A stretch of 64,000 nucleotides of DNA from assembly GCF_010686765.1 (NCBI RefSeq), contig NZ_JAAGWF010000017.1:1-64000 (forward strand). Reading direction: 5' to 3'. Numbering within the stretch: position 1 is the stretch's first letter; every line of letters starts with the position of its first letter. The notes under the pieces were generated by a model. It saw only the letters and a program-made list of their open reading frames with translations, searched no databases and was not told the DNA's origin. This document shows, piece after piece, positions 14,801-22,095 of this stretch. The DNA is from Geodermatophilus sabuli. Lineage in GTDB: Bacteria > Actinomycetota > Actinomycetes > Mycobacteriales > Geodermatophilaceae. Position numbers and translations under genes: made by a program.

Positions 14801-15772
14801 TCAGTCGGGAGAGAAGGAGGGGTCTGCGGCGACGTTCCCGGCCGCGTCGCGGGCGGTGTCGGACCGCGCGCCCGCGGCGGCCAGGACGGCGGCCGGGAGA
14901 GCGGCGGAGAGGACGGCGCTGCCGCCGTCCGGGCCGGAGCCGGCGGAACCGGCCGTGCCCGGAGAGGAGGGGACGCCGGGTGCGGTGCCCTGCCACGGGC
15001 CGGTCGGACCCGCCGGCGGCACGGTGTCCGCCCCGGGGTCACTGACGGTCGTGGCGGCAGGCCCGCCGGCCGCGGGGTCGCCGGCCAGCGCCACGGTGGT
15101 GCCCGCGGCCGGCGTCGGGCCGGCGACGGTGGACTGCGTGGTCGCCTGCGCGCCGTCCTGCGGCTGCTGCACGGTGACCGGGACGACGGTCTCGACCGCG
15201 ACGGGCCCGCCGGTCGCGGCGACGGGGCCGACGCCGGGGACCGCGGACGGCCCCACCACGGGCCGGACCGGCGCGACCGCCCCGGTGACCACGGGCCGCA
15301 CGACGGCGGTGACCACCGGCTGCACGACCTCGGTGACCACGGGATGGACGACCTCGGTGACGACGGGCTGCACGGCGGCCGTGACCACGGGGCGCACGAC
15401 CTCGGTGACCACGGGCTCGGCCACCTCGGTGACCACGGTCTGCACGAGCGGCGTCACGACCGGGTGGACCACGTCGGTGACCACTGGCTGCGCCACCGTG
15501 GCGGCCACGGGCGTGAGGACCTCCGCCACCACCGGCTCGGCGGCCGCCACGACGGGGTCGGTCACGAGTGACGGGACGTCGGCGAGGGCCGCGACGGTCC
15601 CGCTCAGGCCGCCGGTCGGCGGAGGTGCAGCGTCGGCCGTGGCGCCGGACGTGCCGGCCAGCCACAGGGCGCCGCCGAGGCCCGCGAGGAGGGCCGCACG
15701 CGCGGCCCAGCGGGGGACGGTCCGGCGACGGACGCGGCGGAGGGTGGGCGCAGGTGCACTCTGCTCGGACAC
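14801..15772 (-). CDS. Secreted protein with eight-residue PVVTEVV repeats
   Basis: A 323-residue exported protein of unknown function. A basic N-terminus precedes a hydrophobic signal (AALLAGLGGALWLAGTSGATA). From about residue 73 to 167 the sequence is built of eight-residue units near PVVTEVVx (nine clear copies at 96-167). A Val/Thr/Pro-rich middle and a Gly/Ser/Pro-rich end with one hydrophobic stretch (SAALPAAVLAAAGA) follow. The regular Pro-Val-Val pattern could form an extended fibrous or beta-stack domain. GTG 15772 is preceded by AGGGAGG. Together with the downstream DGD protein it forms a pair of low-complexity envelope proteins. Confidence 0.75.
   Translation of the reverse strand: MSEQSAPAPTLRRVRRRTVPRWAARAALLAGLGGALWLAGTSGATADAAPPPTGGLSGTVAALADVPSLVTDPVVAAAEPVVAEVLTPVAATVAQPVVTDVVHPVVTPLVQTVVTEVAEPVVTEVVRPVVTAAVQPVVTEVVHPVVTEVVQPVVTAVVRPVVTGAVAPVRPVVGPSAVPGVGPVAATGGPVAVETVVPVTVQQPQDGAQATTQSTVAGPTPAAGTTVALAGDPAAGGPAATTVSDPGADTVPPAGPTGPWQGTAPGVPSSPGTAGSAGSGPDGGSAVLSAALPAAVLAAAGARSDTARDAAGNVAADPSFSPD
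15272..15487 (-). repeat. Nine 24-bp repeats encoding PVVTEVVx
   Basis: Nine consecutive 24-bp units encode eight-residue repeats; degenerate further units extend toward 15556. At DNA level a CGGTGACCAC core recurs in phase. Nucleotide divergence between units suggests an old array kept by selection on the protein. Confidence 0.85.
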
Positions 15773-15951
15773 CCACCCACCTCCCTCACTCCGCGGAATC
15801 GTTCGGTGACTCTGAGGTTAGGAAGCCGCGCCGCCGGGCGCGCGTCGAGACGGGTCCCCCGACCGGGTGGACTCCTCCCAGCCGCCCTCACCCACGGTGA
15901 CGGCGCAACTGCCGCGCCCCGTCCGACGGCTCGTCCGGGACACTGCCGGAC

Positions 15952-16551
15952 GTGCAGGCACAGGACTGGGACGCCCGATACGCCGAGCAGCGTCAGTGGT
16001 CGGCCGAGCCCAACGCGCTGGTGGCCGAGCTGGTCGGCGTCCTGCCTCCGGGGACGGCGGTCGACCTCGCGGCGGGAGAGGGCCGGCACGCGCTCTGGCT
16101 GGCCGGGCGCGGATGGCGGGTGACCGCGGTCGACTTCTCCGCCACCGGGCTCGCCCGCGGCCGGGAGCGACCCGGCGCCGAGCGGGTCACGTGGGTGACC
16201 GCCGACGTCCTGACCTGGGCGGCACCGCCGGACTCACTGGACCTCGTCCTGGTGGCCTACCTGCACCTGCCGGAGGAGGAGGCGGTGTCGCTGCTGCGCC
16301 GGGCGGTCGGCTGGCTGCGGCTCGGTGGTCGGCTGCTGGTGCTCGGCCACGACGTCGACAACGTCGCCCACGGTGTCGGCGGCCCGCAGGACCCGGCGAT
16401 CCTGCACAGCGTGTCGCGGCTCGCCCCGGTGGCCGAGCTGCTCGACGTCGAGCGGCTGGAGCAGGTGCACCGGGAGGTCCCGGCCGGCACCGCGCTGGAC
16501 ACCCTGCTCTGGGGACGGCGGCGCGCCCGGACCGTCGTCCCCCGGCGGTAG
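15952..16551 (+). CDS. Class I SAM-dependent methyltransferase
   Basis: A 199-residue methyltransferase of the methyltransf_25/TehB-like type. The opening WDARYAEQRQWSAEPNALV is followed by the SAM-binding motif VDLAAGEGRHALWLAGRGW, then VTAVDFSATGLARGR (motif II acidic residue) and VTADVLTW (motif III). The compact size and lack of extra domains suggest a small-molecule substrate. GTG 15952 is the first start in the block of homology. A tiny membrane gene and a DUF1801 gene follow closely on the same strand. Confidence 0.85.
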   Translation: MQAQDWDARYAEQRQWSAEPNALVAELVGVLPPGTAVDLAAGEGRHALWLAGRGWRVTAVDFSATGLARGRERPGAERVTWVTADVLTWAAPPDSLDLVLVAYLHLPEEEAVSLLRRAVGWLRLGGRLLVLGHDVDNVAHGVGGPQDPAILHSVSRLAPVAELLDVERLEQVHREVPAGTALDTLLWGRRRARTVVPRR

Positions 16552-16561
16552 CCTCCCGCCC

Positions 16562-16687
16562 GTGATGGGGATGGGCGGTGCCGGTGGACGCGACGCGCAA
16601 CGCCGCCGCCGGCTGGTCGCCATGGTCGTCGTGCTCGCCATGCTCGTGGTGGCCGGTGCGACCGTGCTGTCCATCGCATTCGGCTGA
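16562..16687 (+). CDS. 41-residue single-pass membrane protein
   Basis: A short frame starting GTG-ATG at 16562. It encodes a Gly/Arg head (GRDAQRRRR) followed by one strong membrane helix (LVAMVVVLAMLVVAGATVLS). It is ten bases after the methyltransferase stop and eleven bases before the next gene, so it fits a three-gene operon. The positive-inside head gives Nin-Cout topology. Function is unknown; a small-protein gene this short cannot be certain without expression data. Confidence 0.6.
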   Translation: MMGMGGAGGRDAQRRRRLVAMVVVLAMLVVAGATVLSIAFG

Positions 16688-16698
16688 GGAGGTCGACG

Positions 16699-17130
16699 AT
16701 GAGCGCGCCCGACGAGATCGAGGCCTGGTTCGCCGAGGCCGGCCCGCGCGAGGAGGAGCTGCGCCGCGCGGACGCGCTGGTCATGGCGGCCGCTCCGGGC
16801 ATCGACCGGCAGCTCGTGCCCGCCGGCAGCGGCCGGATGCTCGGCTACGGGCTCATGCCCTACCGGCCGAGGTCGGCCAAGGAGACGACGATGTGGCCGC
16901 TGATCGCCCTCGCGGCGCAGAAGCGGCACCTGTCCCTCTACGTCTGCGCCGTCGTCGACGGGGAGTACCTCGCCGAGACCCGCGCGGCACGCCTCGGCAG
17001 GGTCTCCTGCGGCAAGAGCTGCATCCGGTTCACCGCGCTCGATCGGGTCGATGGGAGCGAGCTCGCCACCCTGCTGCGTGACGCGGTCGCCGCGACCCGG
17101 AACGGGGACAACGCCTACTACGCCGCCTGA
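16699..17130 (+). CDS. DUF1801 (YdhG-like) protein
   Basis: A 143-residue protein resembling the DUF1801/YdhG family, an alpha/beta fold related to CyaY-like iron chaperones. Recognisable parts are MLGYGLMPYRPRSAKETTMW, LIALAAQKRHLSLYVCAVVD and RVSCGKSCIRFTALDRVDG. AGGAGG precedes ATG 16699. The two cysteines in SCGKSC are noticeable, but a metal-binding role is not established. It is last in the short operon with the methyltransferase. Confidence 0.75.
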   Translation: MSAPDEIEAWFAEAGPREEELRRADALVMAAAPGIDRQLVPAGSGRMLGYGLMPYRPRSAKETTMWPLIALAAQKRHLSLYVCAVVDGEYLAETRAARLGRVSCGKSCIRFTALDRVDGSELATLLRDAVAATRNGDNAYYAA

Positions 17131-17163
17131 CCGTGCGGACGTGGGTGGACGGGGTCACCTCGG

Positions 17164-18435
17164 TCAGGCCCGCCGGAGATGGGTGAGGAACCAGTCGCGC
17201 GCCAGCTCCGCCACCTGCTCGAGCGTCCCCGGCTCCTCGAACAGGTGCGTGGCCCCGGGGACCACGGCCAGCCGGTTCGGGCAGCGCAGCCGGGCCTGCG
17301 CCAGCCGGTTGAGCTCCAGCACGGCGTCGTCACGGCCGCCCACGACGAGCAGCGTCGGGGCCCGGACGCCCGCCAGCGCCGGCCCGGCCAGGTCGGGCCG
17401 CCCACCGCGGGAGACCACGGCCGCCACCCCGGCGTCCGCGGCGGCCACCAGCGCGGCCCCGGCCCCGGTGCTGGCGCCGAAGAAGCCCACCTCCAGCCCC
17501 GCGCACGCCGGCTGCGCGCGCAGCCACCGCGTGACCGCGGCCAGCCGGCCGGCCAGCAGCTCGATGTCGAACACCGCGGCCCGCCCGGCCTCCTCCGCGG
17601 GCGAGAGCAGGTCGACCAGCACCGTGCCCAGGCCGGCTCCCGCGAGGACCTCGGCGACGCGGCGGTTGCGGGGGCTGTGCCGCCCGCTGCCGCTGCCGTG
17701 GGCGAAGACGACCAGGCCGGAGGCCGCCGCGGGCAGGGTCAGTCGCCCGGCCAGGCGGACCGGCCCGGCGTCGACCGACACCTCCTCGTCCCGGACGGGG
17801 CGGGGACCCGACCGGCGGAGCAGCTCCACCACCTCCGCCTCGCCGGTGGGGCGGAAGTCGTCATAGGCCTGCCCGACCGCGGCGAACCCGGACGGGCTCT
17901 CCAGGCAGACCACCTCGTCGACCTCACCGGCGAGTTGCCGCACCGTGGCCGGTGACCCCACCGGGACGGCCAGCACCACGCGCCCGGCGCCCTCGGCCCG
18001 CACCACCGCGCAGGCCGCTCGCGCCGTCGCGCCGGTCGCCAGGCCGTCGTCCACCACCAGCGCCGTCCGGCCCGCCAGCGGCACGCGAGGACGCACGTCG
18101 CGGTAGTCCCGGGCGCGCCGCGCCACCTCCGCCCGCTCGCGCCGCTCCACCTCGGCGAAGGCCTCGGCGTCGACGCGGGCCGCGTGCACGACGTCGTCGT
18201 TGACCACGAGGACGCCGTCCTCGCCGACCGCCCCCATCGCCAGCTCCGGACGCCGGGGCAGGCCGAGCTTCCGGACGAGGACGACGTCCAGCGGGGCGCC
18301 CAGCGCCGTGGCGACCTCCGCGGCCACGGCGACCCCACCGCGGGGCAGACCGAGGACGACGACGGCGGGTCCGGCCATCGGCGCCAGTCGCCGGCCGAGC
18401 CTGCGGCCGGCGTCCCGGCGGTCGTGGAACGGCAC
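17164..18435 (-). CDS. Phosphoribosyltransferase fused to an alpha/beta hydrolase
   Basis: A 423-residue two-domain protein. Residues about 1-205 form a type I phosphoribosyltransferase with the PRPP loop LVVDDGLATGATARAA. Residues about 220-423 form a dienelactone-hydrolase-like domain with oxyanion segment VVFAHGSGSGRHSPRNR, nucleophile Ser in FFGASTGAG, acid Asp in VVGGRDDAVLEL and His in GATHLFEEPG. The same fusion exists in mycobacteria (Rv0571c type), where it sits among dormancy genes. The start is GTG 18435, decided by AGGAGG at the right distance; an ATG at 18456 lies upstream of that site. The substrate is unknown. Confidence 0.88.
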   Translation of the reverse strand: MPFHDRRDAGRRLGRRLAPMAGPAVVVLGLPRGGVAVAAEVATALGAPLDVVLVRKLGLPRRPELAMGAVGEDGVLVVNDDVVHAARVDAEAFAEVERRERAEVARRARDYRDVRPRVPLAGRTALVVDDGLATGATARAACAVVRAEGAGRVVLAVPVGSPATVRQLAGEVDEVVCLESPSGFAAVGQAYDDFRPTGEAEVVELLRRSGPRPVRDEEVSVDAGPVRLAGRLTLPAAASGLVVFAHGSGSGRHSPRNRRVAEVLAGAGLGTVLVDLLSPAEEAGRAAVFDIELLAGRLAAVTRWLRAQPACAGLEVGFFGASTGAGAALVAAADAGVAAVVSRGGRPDLAGPALAGVRAPTLLVVGGRDDAVLELNRLAQARLRCPNRLAVVPGATHLFEEPGTLEQVAELARDWFLTHLRRA

Positions 18436-18441
18436 GAGCCA

Positions 18442-18447
18442 CCTCCT
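18442..18447 (-). promoter_or_regulatory. Ribosome site that fixes the GTG start at 18435
   Basis: AGGAGG on the minus strand, six bases before GTG 18435. It argues against the in-frame ATG at 18456, which would place the ribosome site inside the coding sequence. Confidence 0.8.
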
Positions 18448-18640
18448 CGACCCCATGCTCGGCGGGAGGCGGCGGAGCCCGCCAGGGGACGTTGGTCCCG
18501 GCTCCCGGCGTGTCGGCCCGGCCGGGACGAAGGTCCCTGGTGCCGGGGATCGACGCCCGACACGGTGGTGGGGACCGATTCCGCAGCGCCACGACGGCGC
18601 CGCTACCCGCCCGGACCCGCTCGCACGAAGGGGCCACCGC

Positions 18641-18835
18641 ATGCCGCTCACCGAGGACCCCGCCGTCGACCAGGCCGTCGCCCGCCTCGCCGACGAGTTC
18701 CGGGCCCGTCTGCGGCCCCAGGTGATCGGGACCGTGGTCCGCAACTGCCGGCGGGACCTCAGCGGCGTGCCGGCCACCGCGCTGCCCGAGCTGGTCGAGC
18801 GCCTGGCGCGCGAACGCCTGCTGTCCGTGGCCTGA
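18641..18835 (+). CDS. Three-helix bundle dimerisation-domain protein
   Basis: A 64-residue all-helical protein (MPLTEDPAVDQAVARLADEF as opening, then RLRPQVIGTVVRNCRRDLSG and ATALPELVERLARERLLSV). It resembles the small three-helix bundle dimerisation domains found beside stress genes in actinobacteria. It is divergent from the phosphoribosyltransferase-hydrolase fusion across 205 bp and could share its control. No catalytic residues are evident. Confidence 0.7.
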   Translation: MPLTEDPAVDQAVARLADEFRARLRPQVIGTVVRNCRRDLSGVPATALPELVERLARERLLSVA

Positions 18836-18928
18836 GGGGACCCGGTCCCACCCACCCGTCGCAGGCCCCGGGCGGGACGGGGCCGACGGCCGGTGGAACC
18901 CGGTTGCCCGGTCCCGGAGGATGTCCCG

Positions 18929-20548
18929 GTGGGCTACGTGGACGTGAGCGCGGTACGGCACACCCTCTCCGACGGGCGGGTGCTGCTGGACGACGTCAGC
19001 TTCCGCGTCGGTGAGGGTGCCCGGGCGGCGCTGGTCGGTGAGAACGGTGCCGGGAAGACGACGCTGCTGAGGATCATCTCCGGCGACCTCGCCGCGGAGT
19101 CCGGCGCGATCGCCCGGACCGGCGGCCTGGGTGTGATGCGGCAGTTCATCGGCTCGGTCCGCGACGACACGACGGTCCAGCAGATGCTGGTCGACCTCGC
19201 GCCGCCCGCCGTCCAGGAGGCCTGGCACGCCGTCGAGGCCGCCGAGCTGGCCATGATGGAGGACGACGACGAGCCCACCCAGATGGCCTACGCGAACGCG
19301 CTCGCGCACTGGGGCGACGTCGGCGGGTACGACGTCGAGGTCACCTGGGACACCGTCACCGTCGCCGCGCTCGGCGTCCCCTACGACGGGTGCAAGTACC
19401 GGGAGCTGAACACGCTCTCCGGCGGGGAGCAGAAGCGGCTGGCGCTCGAGGCGTTGCTGCGCGGCCCCGACGAGGTGCTGCTCCTCGACGAGCCGGACAA
19501 CTACCTCGACGTCCCGGGCAAGCGGTGGCTGGAGGAGCGGCTGCTCGACACCCGCAAGACCGTGCTGTTCGTCAGTCACGACCGGGAGCTGCTCGCCCGG
19601 GTCGCCGACCGGGTGGTCACCGTCGAGGGCGGGACGGCGTGGGTCCACGGCGGGGGGTTCGTCAGCTACCACGCGGCCCGGACGGCGCGGCACGAGCGGC
19701 TGGCCGAGCTGCGCCGGCGGTGGGACGAGGAACACCAGCGGCTGGTCGACCTGGTCCGGACGCTGCAGCAGCAGGCGGCGAACTCGCCCGACATGGCCAA
19801 CCGGTACCACGCGATGCAGACCCGGCTGGCCAAGTTCGAGGCCGCCGGTCCGCCCCCGGAGCGCCCGCCGGAGCAGAAGGTGGCGATGCGGCTGCGCGGC
19901 GGGCGCACGGGCGTGCGGGCGGTCATCGCCGAGCAGCTGGAGCTGACCGGGCTGATGAAGCCGTTCGACCTGGAGGTCTTCTACGGCGACCGGGTCGGCG
20001 TCCTGGGTGCCAACGGAGCCGGCAAGTCGCACTTCCTGCGGCTGCTGGCCGGCCAGTCGGTGACCCACACCGGCGACTGGCGGCTGGGCGCGCGCGTCGT
20101 CCCCGGGTTCTTCGCCCAGACGCACGCCCATCCCGAGTGGCAGGACCGCACGCCGGTCGACCTGCTGTGGCACGGCGAGCCGGGTCGGCCGGGAGTCGAC
20201 CGTGGCCGGGCGATGGCGGCGCTGCGCCGGTACGGGCTGGCCGAGGCGGGGGAGCAGCCGTTCCGGACGATGTCGGGCGGGCAGCAGGCGCGGTTCCAGA
20301 TCCTGCTGCTCGAGCTGTCGGGATCGACGCTGCTGCTGCTCGACGAGCCGACCGACAACCTCGACGTCCTCTCGGCCGAGGCGCTGGAGGAGGCGCTGGC
20401 CGCCTTCGACGGCACGGTCCTGGCCGTCACCCACGACCGCTGGTTCGCCCGGTCCTTCGACCGGTTCGTGGTGTTCGGCGCCGACGGCCGGGTCTACGAG
20501 TCGGCCGAGCCGGTCTTCGACGAGACCCGGGTGCAGCGCGCCCGTTGA
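18929..20548 (+). CDS. ABC-F family ATPase
   Basis: A 539-residue soluble protein with two ABC cassettes and no membrane domain, the arrangement of ABC-F translation factors. Cassette 1: Walker A GENGAGKTT, signature LSGGEQKRLALEALL, Walker B VLLLDEPDNYLDV. A linker rich in Arg, Glu and Gln (about 230-310) is followed by cassette 2: Walker A GANGAGKSH, signature MSGGQQARFQILLLEL, Walker B LLLLDEPTDNLDV. Such proteins act at the ribosomal E site in translation rescue or antibiotic resistance; which of these applies is not decidable. GTG 18929 follows GGAGG by eight bases. Confidence 0.92.
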   Translation: MGYVDVSAVRHTLSDGRVLLDDVSFRVGEGARAALVGENGAGKTTLLRIISGDLAAESGAIARTGGLGVMRQFIGSVRDDTTVQQMLVDLAPPAVQEAWHAVEAAELAMMEDDDEPTQMAYANALAHWGDVGGYDVEVTWDTVTVAALGVPYDGCKYRELNTLSGGEQKRLALEALLRGPDEVLLLDEPDNYLDVPGKRWLEERLLDTRKTVLFVSHDRELLARVADRVVTVEGGTAWVHGGGFVSYHAARTARHERLAELRRRWDEEHQRLVDLVRTLQQQAANSPDMANRYHAMQTRLAKFEAAGPPPERPPEQKVAMRLRGGRTGVRAVIAEQLELTGLMKPFDLEVFYGDRVGVLGANGAGKSHFLRLLAGQSVTHTGDWRLGARVVPGFFAQTHAHPEWQDRTPVDLLWHGEPGRPGVDRGRAMAALRRYGLAEAGEQPFRTMSGGQQARFQILLLELSGSTLLLLDEPTDNLDVLSAEALEEALAAFDGTVLAVTHDRWFARSFDRFVVFGADGRVYESAEPVFDETRVQRAR

Positions 20549-20569
20549 CCGGCACCCGGCCGCCTCGAC

Positions 20570-20620
20570 GTCAGGGCGGCTGGACCGTCAGGGTGGCTTG
20601 ACAGTCAGGGTGACCTGACG
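20570..20620 (+). promoter_or_regulatory. Three 17-bp operator-like repeats overlapping a -35 element
   Basis: Three head-to-tail units begin at 20570, 20587 and 20604, each near GTCAGGGTGGCTTGACA. Each unit is itself an imperfect palindrome of the form GTCAGG-N4-CYTGAC; the third is best. TTGACA at 20598-20603 overlaps the junction of units 2 and 3. It would place transcription start at or next to the ATG at 20632, so the mRNA may be leaderless. The downstream gene encodes a small helix-turn-helix protein, so autoregulation is likely. Confidence 0.6.
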
Positions 20621-20631
20621 GACGCTGGGGC

Positions 20632-21030
20632 ATGGACGTCGACGCACTAGACCGCGAGCACACCCTCTCCACGGCCGTCCGCAGGTACGAGGAGCTGCGG
20701 ACGCGGGACTCCCTCGCCGATCCCGACGAGCCCGACGGACCGCGACCGCTGGGCCGTGCCGAGGCGCTGGAGCTGCTGGCGTTGGCCGAGGTGATCGCCC
20801 GCAAGGCCGGCCAGGGTCGGCAGCTGACGGTCCGGACGGCCCGCTCGGCCGGCGCCTCGTGGGCCGAGATCGGCCAGGCGTCGGGGACCACGCGGCAGTC
20901 GGCGTGGGAGGCGCACCGCCGCTGGATCGACGGCCAGGCCGCACAGCACGGCGCGGTGGGCCAGCTCGGCTTCGACGCGGCCGACGCCGCGTCCGCCCGG
21001 GCGCTGGCCGGCGACCGGCCGCCGCGTTGA
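20632..21030 (+). CDS. Small helix-turn-helix protein, likely autoregulated
   Basis: A 132-residue protein of unknown family. The middle reads as a helix-turn-helix (VRTARSAGASWAEIGQASG followed by TTRQSAWEAHRRW), with an acidic helical N-terminal region. No sensory domain is visible. It follows directly on a cluster of three 17-bp operator-like repeats, and its stop codon lies inside the left arm of the 72-nt inverted repeat at 21026-21097. Actinobacterial proteins of this pattern are annotated only as hypothetical. Confidence 0.75.
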   Translation: MDVDALDREHTLSTAVRRYEELRTRDSLADPDEPDGPRPLGRAEALELLALAEVIARKAGQGRQLTVRTARSAGASWAEIGQASGTTRQSAWEAHRRWIDGQAAQHGAVGQLGFDAADAASARALAGDRPPR

Positions 21031-21097
21031 TCATGGGGTTGGTGCACGTCGCGCCGGCATGTGGCGCCGAGTCGGCAGCAACGACCCCATGATCAAC
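21026..21097. repeat. 72-nt inverted-repeat element, copy A
   Basis: Left arm 21026-21045 and right arm 21078-21097 are 20-nt inverted repeats (18 of 20 pair) around a 32-nt spacer with its own small hairpin (GCGCC...GGCGC). It lies between convergent genes and includes the stop of the plus-strand gene. Copy B at 31850-31921 has the same 20-32-20 plan. Confidence 0.85.
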
Positions 21098-21123
21098 GGC
21101 GGGGTCGCGGTCGGTCGAGGAGG

Positions 21124-21960
21124 TCAGGCGACGGCGAAGAACACCCGCTCGTCGTCGAAGCTCAGCGTGGGCTCGATCGACAGCTGGCCACCCGGGATCG
21201 CGGCCGGCGGCACGTCCATGCAGAACTGGAAGGTGTCGGAGCCGCCGGGGTTCAGGGTGGGTGCCGACATGGCGTCGTCCGGCAGGACCGCCGAACACTC
21301 CGCGTCGCTGTACTGGCGGGCGTCGGTCCCGTGGAAGATCGCCGTCAGGTCGAAGCCGGGCGTGCCTTCCTCGGCGCCGGTGTAGGTCACCGTCAGCTGG
21401 GTGATCACGTACTGGCCGGCGGGTGGCTCGTTGAACTGGTTCGCCCCGGCCACGGTCGCGTTCGCGTCCACGTCGACACCGTCGACGACCACCTCGTAGT
21501 CACCGACCTGGGCGGGGACCCCGAGCGGCACGACCTCCGCCGTCTCGGCGACGTCCTCCGCCCCACCCGGGTCGACGGGCGCGGCCTCGACCTGCGCGAG
21601 GCCTTCGTCCAGGCTGTCCTGCACCTCGTCGATGGCCTTGACGAAGAGCATCTGGGTGAGGATCACGAGGACGATGGCGAGCACCGAGGTCACCAGGCCG
21701 GTGATCGCCATGCCGGTGCCGTTGTGGGTCCCCCGGCGAGCGCGGATCAGCGCCGGGATGCCCAGGCCCAGGCCGACGACCGCGATGACCGCAGCGAGGT
21801 TGTTGATGATCGGGATCCAGCACAGCAGCAGCGCGATGATGCCGAGCACCATCGAGGCGATCGCGAGCCCCGCTCCCTGCTTCGGCGGCGGGCCGTAGGA
21901 CGGCGGACCGTAGGACGGAGGCCCGTACTGCTGGTAGGGGGCCTGGCTCGGGTGGGACAC
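21124..21960 (-). CDS. DUF4190/DUF4352-type membrane lipoprotein-like protein
   Basis: A 278-residue protein. A Pro/Tyr-rich head with repeated SYGPP precedes two membrane helices of DUF4190 type (GLAIASMVLGIIALLLCWIP and GTGMAITGLVTSVLAIVLVI). An acidic helix and an extracellular immunoglobulin-like DUF4352 domain follow (about 150-278, with VDANATVAGANQF and GQYVITQLTVTYTG). The family is widespread in actinobacterial envelopes; partners are unknown. GTG 21960 is chosen because GAGGAG lies five bases upstream; a GTG at 21981 would overlap the terminator of the previous gene. Confidence 0.8.
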   Translation of the reverse strand: MSHPSQAPYQQYGPPSYGPPSYGPPPKQGAGLAIASMVLGIIALLLCWIPIINNLAAVIAVVGLGLGIPALIRARRGTHNGTGMAITGLVTSVLAIVLVILTQMLFVKAIDEVQDSLDEGLAQVEAAPVDPGGAEDVAETAEVVPLGVPAQVGDYEVVVDGVDVDANATVAGANQFNEPPAGQYVITQLTVTYTGAEEGTPGFDLTAIFHGTDARQYSDAECSAVLPDDAMSAPTLNPGGSDTFQFCMDVPPAAIPGGQLSIEPTLSFDDERVFFAVA

Positions 21961-21965
21961 GTGGA

Positions 21966-21971
21966 CTCCTC
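21966..21971 (-). promoter_or_regulatory. Ribosome site that fixes the GTG start at 21960
   Basis: GAGGAG on the minus strand, five bases before GTG 21960. The alternative start at 21981 has no such site. Confidence 0.75.
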
Positions 21972-21980
21972 GGGCTGACA

Positions 21981-22008
21981 CACGGATACGGACGGGACCG
22001 TATCCGTG
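21981..22008 (-). terminator. Stem-loop terminator after the deaminase/aldolase gene
   Basis: A perfect 11-bp stem (21981-21991 with 21998-22008) and a 6-nt loop. It stands between two minus-strand genes, 88 bp after the upstream stop and just ahead of the DUF4190 gene's ribosome site. Confidence 0.65.
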
Positions 22009-22095
22009 CGGTCGGTCGTCCCGTGGAGGTCGCGGCTGACACGGGGAGGGCGCTCACCACGCGCCTCACGAGCACCCGGTGACGCGCTGCCCGGC

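Noticed and set aside
13563-15487. CRISPR array
   Set aside because: The tandem repeats are in-frame protein repeats of 6-24 bp without unique spacers.
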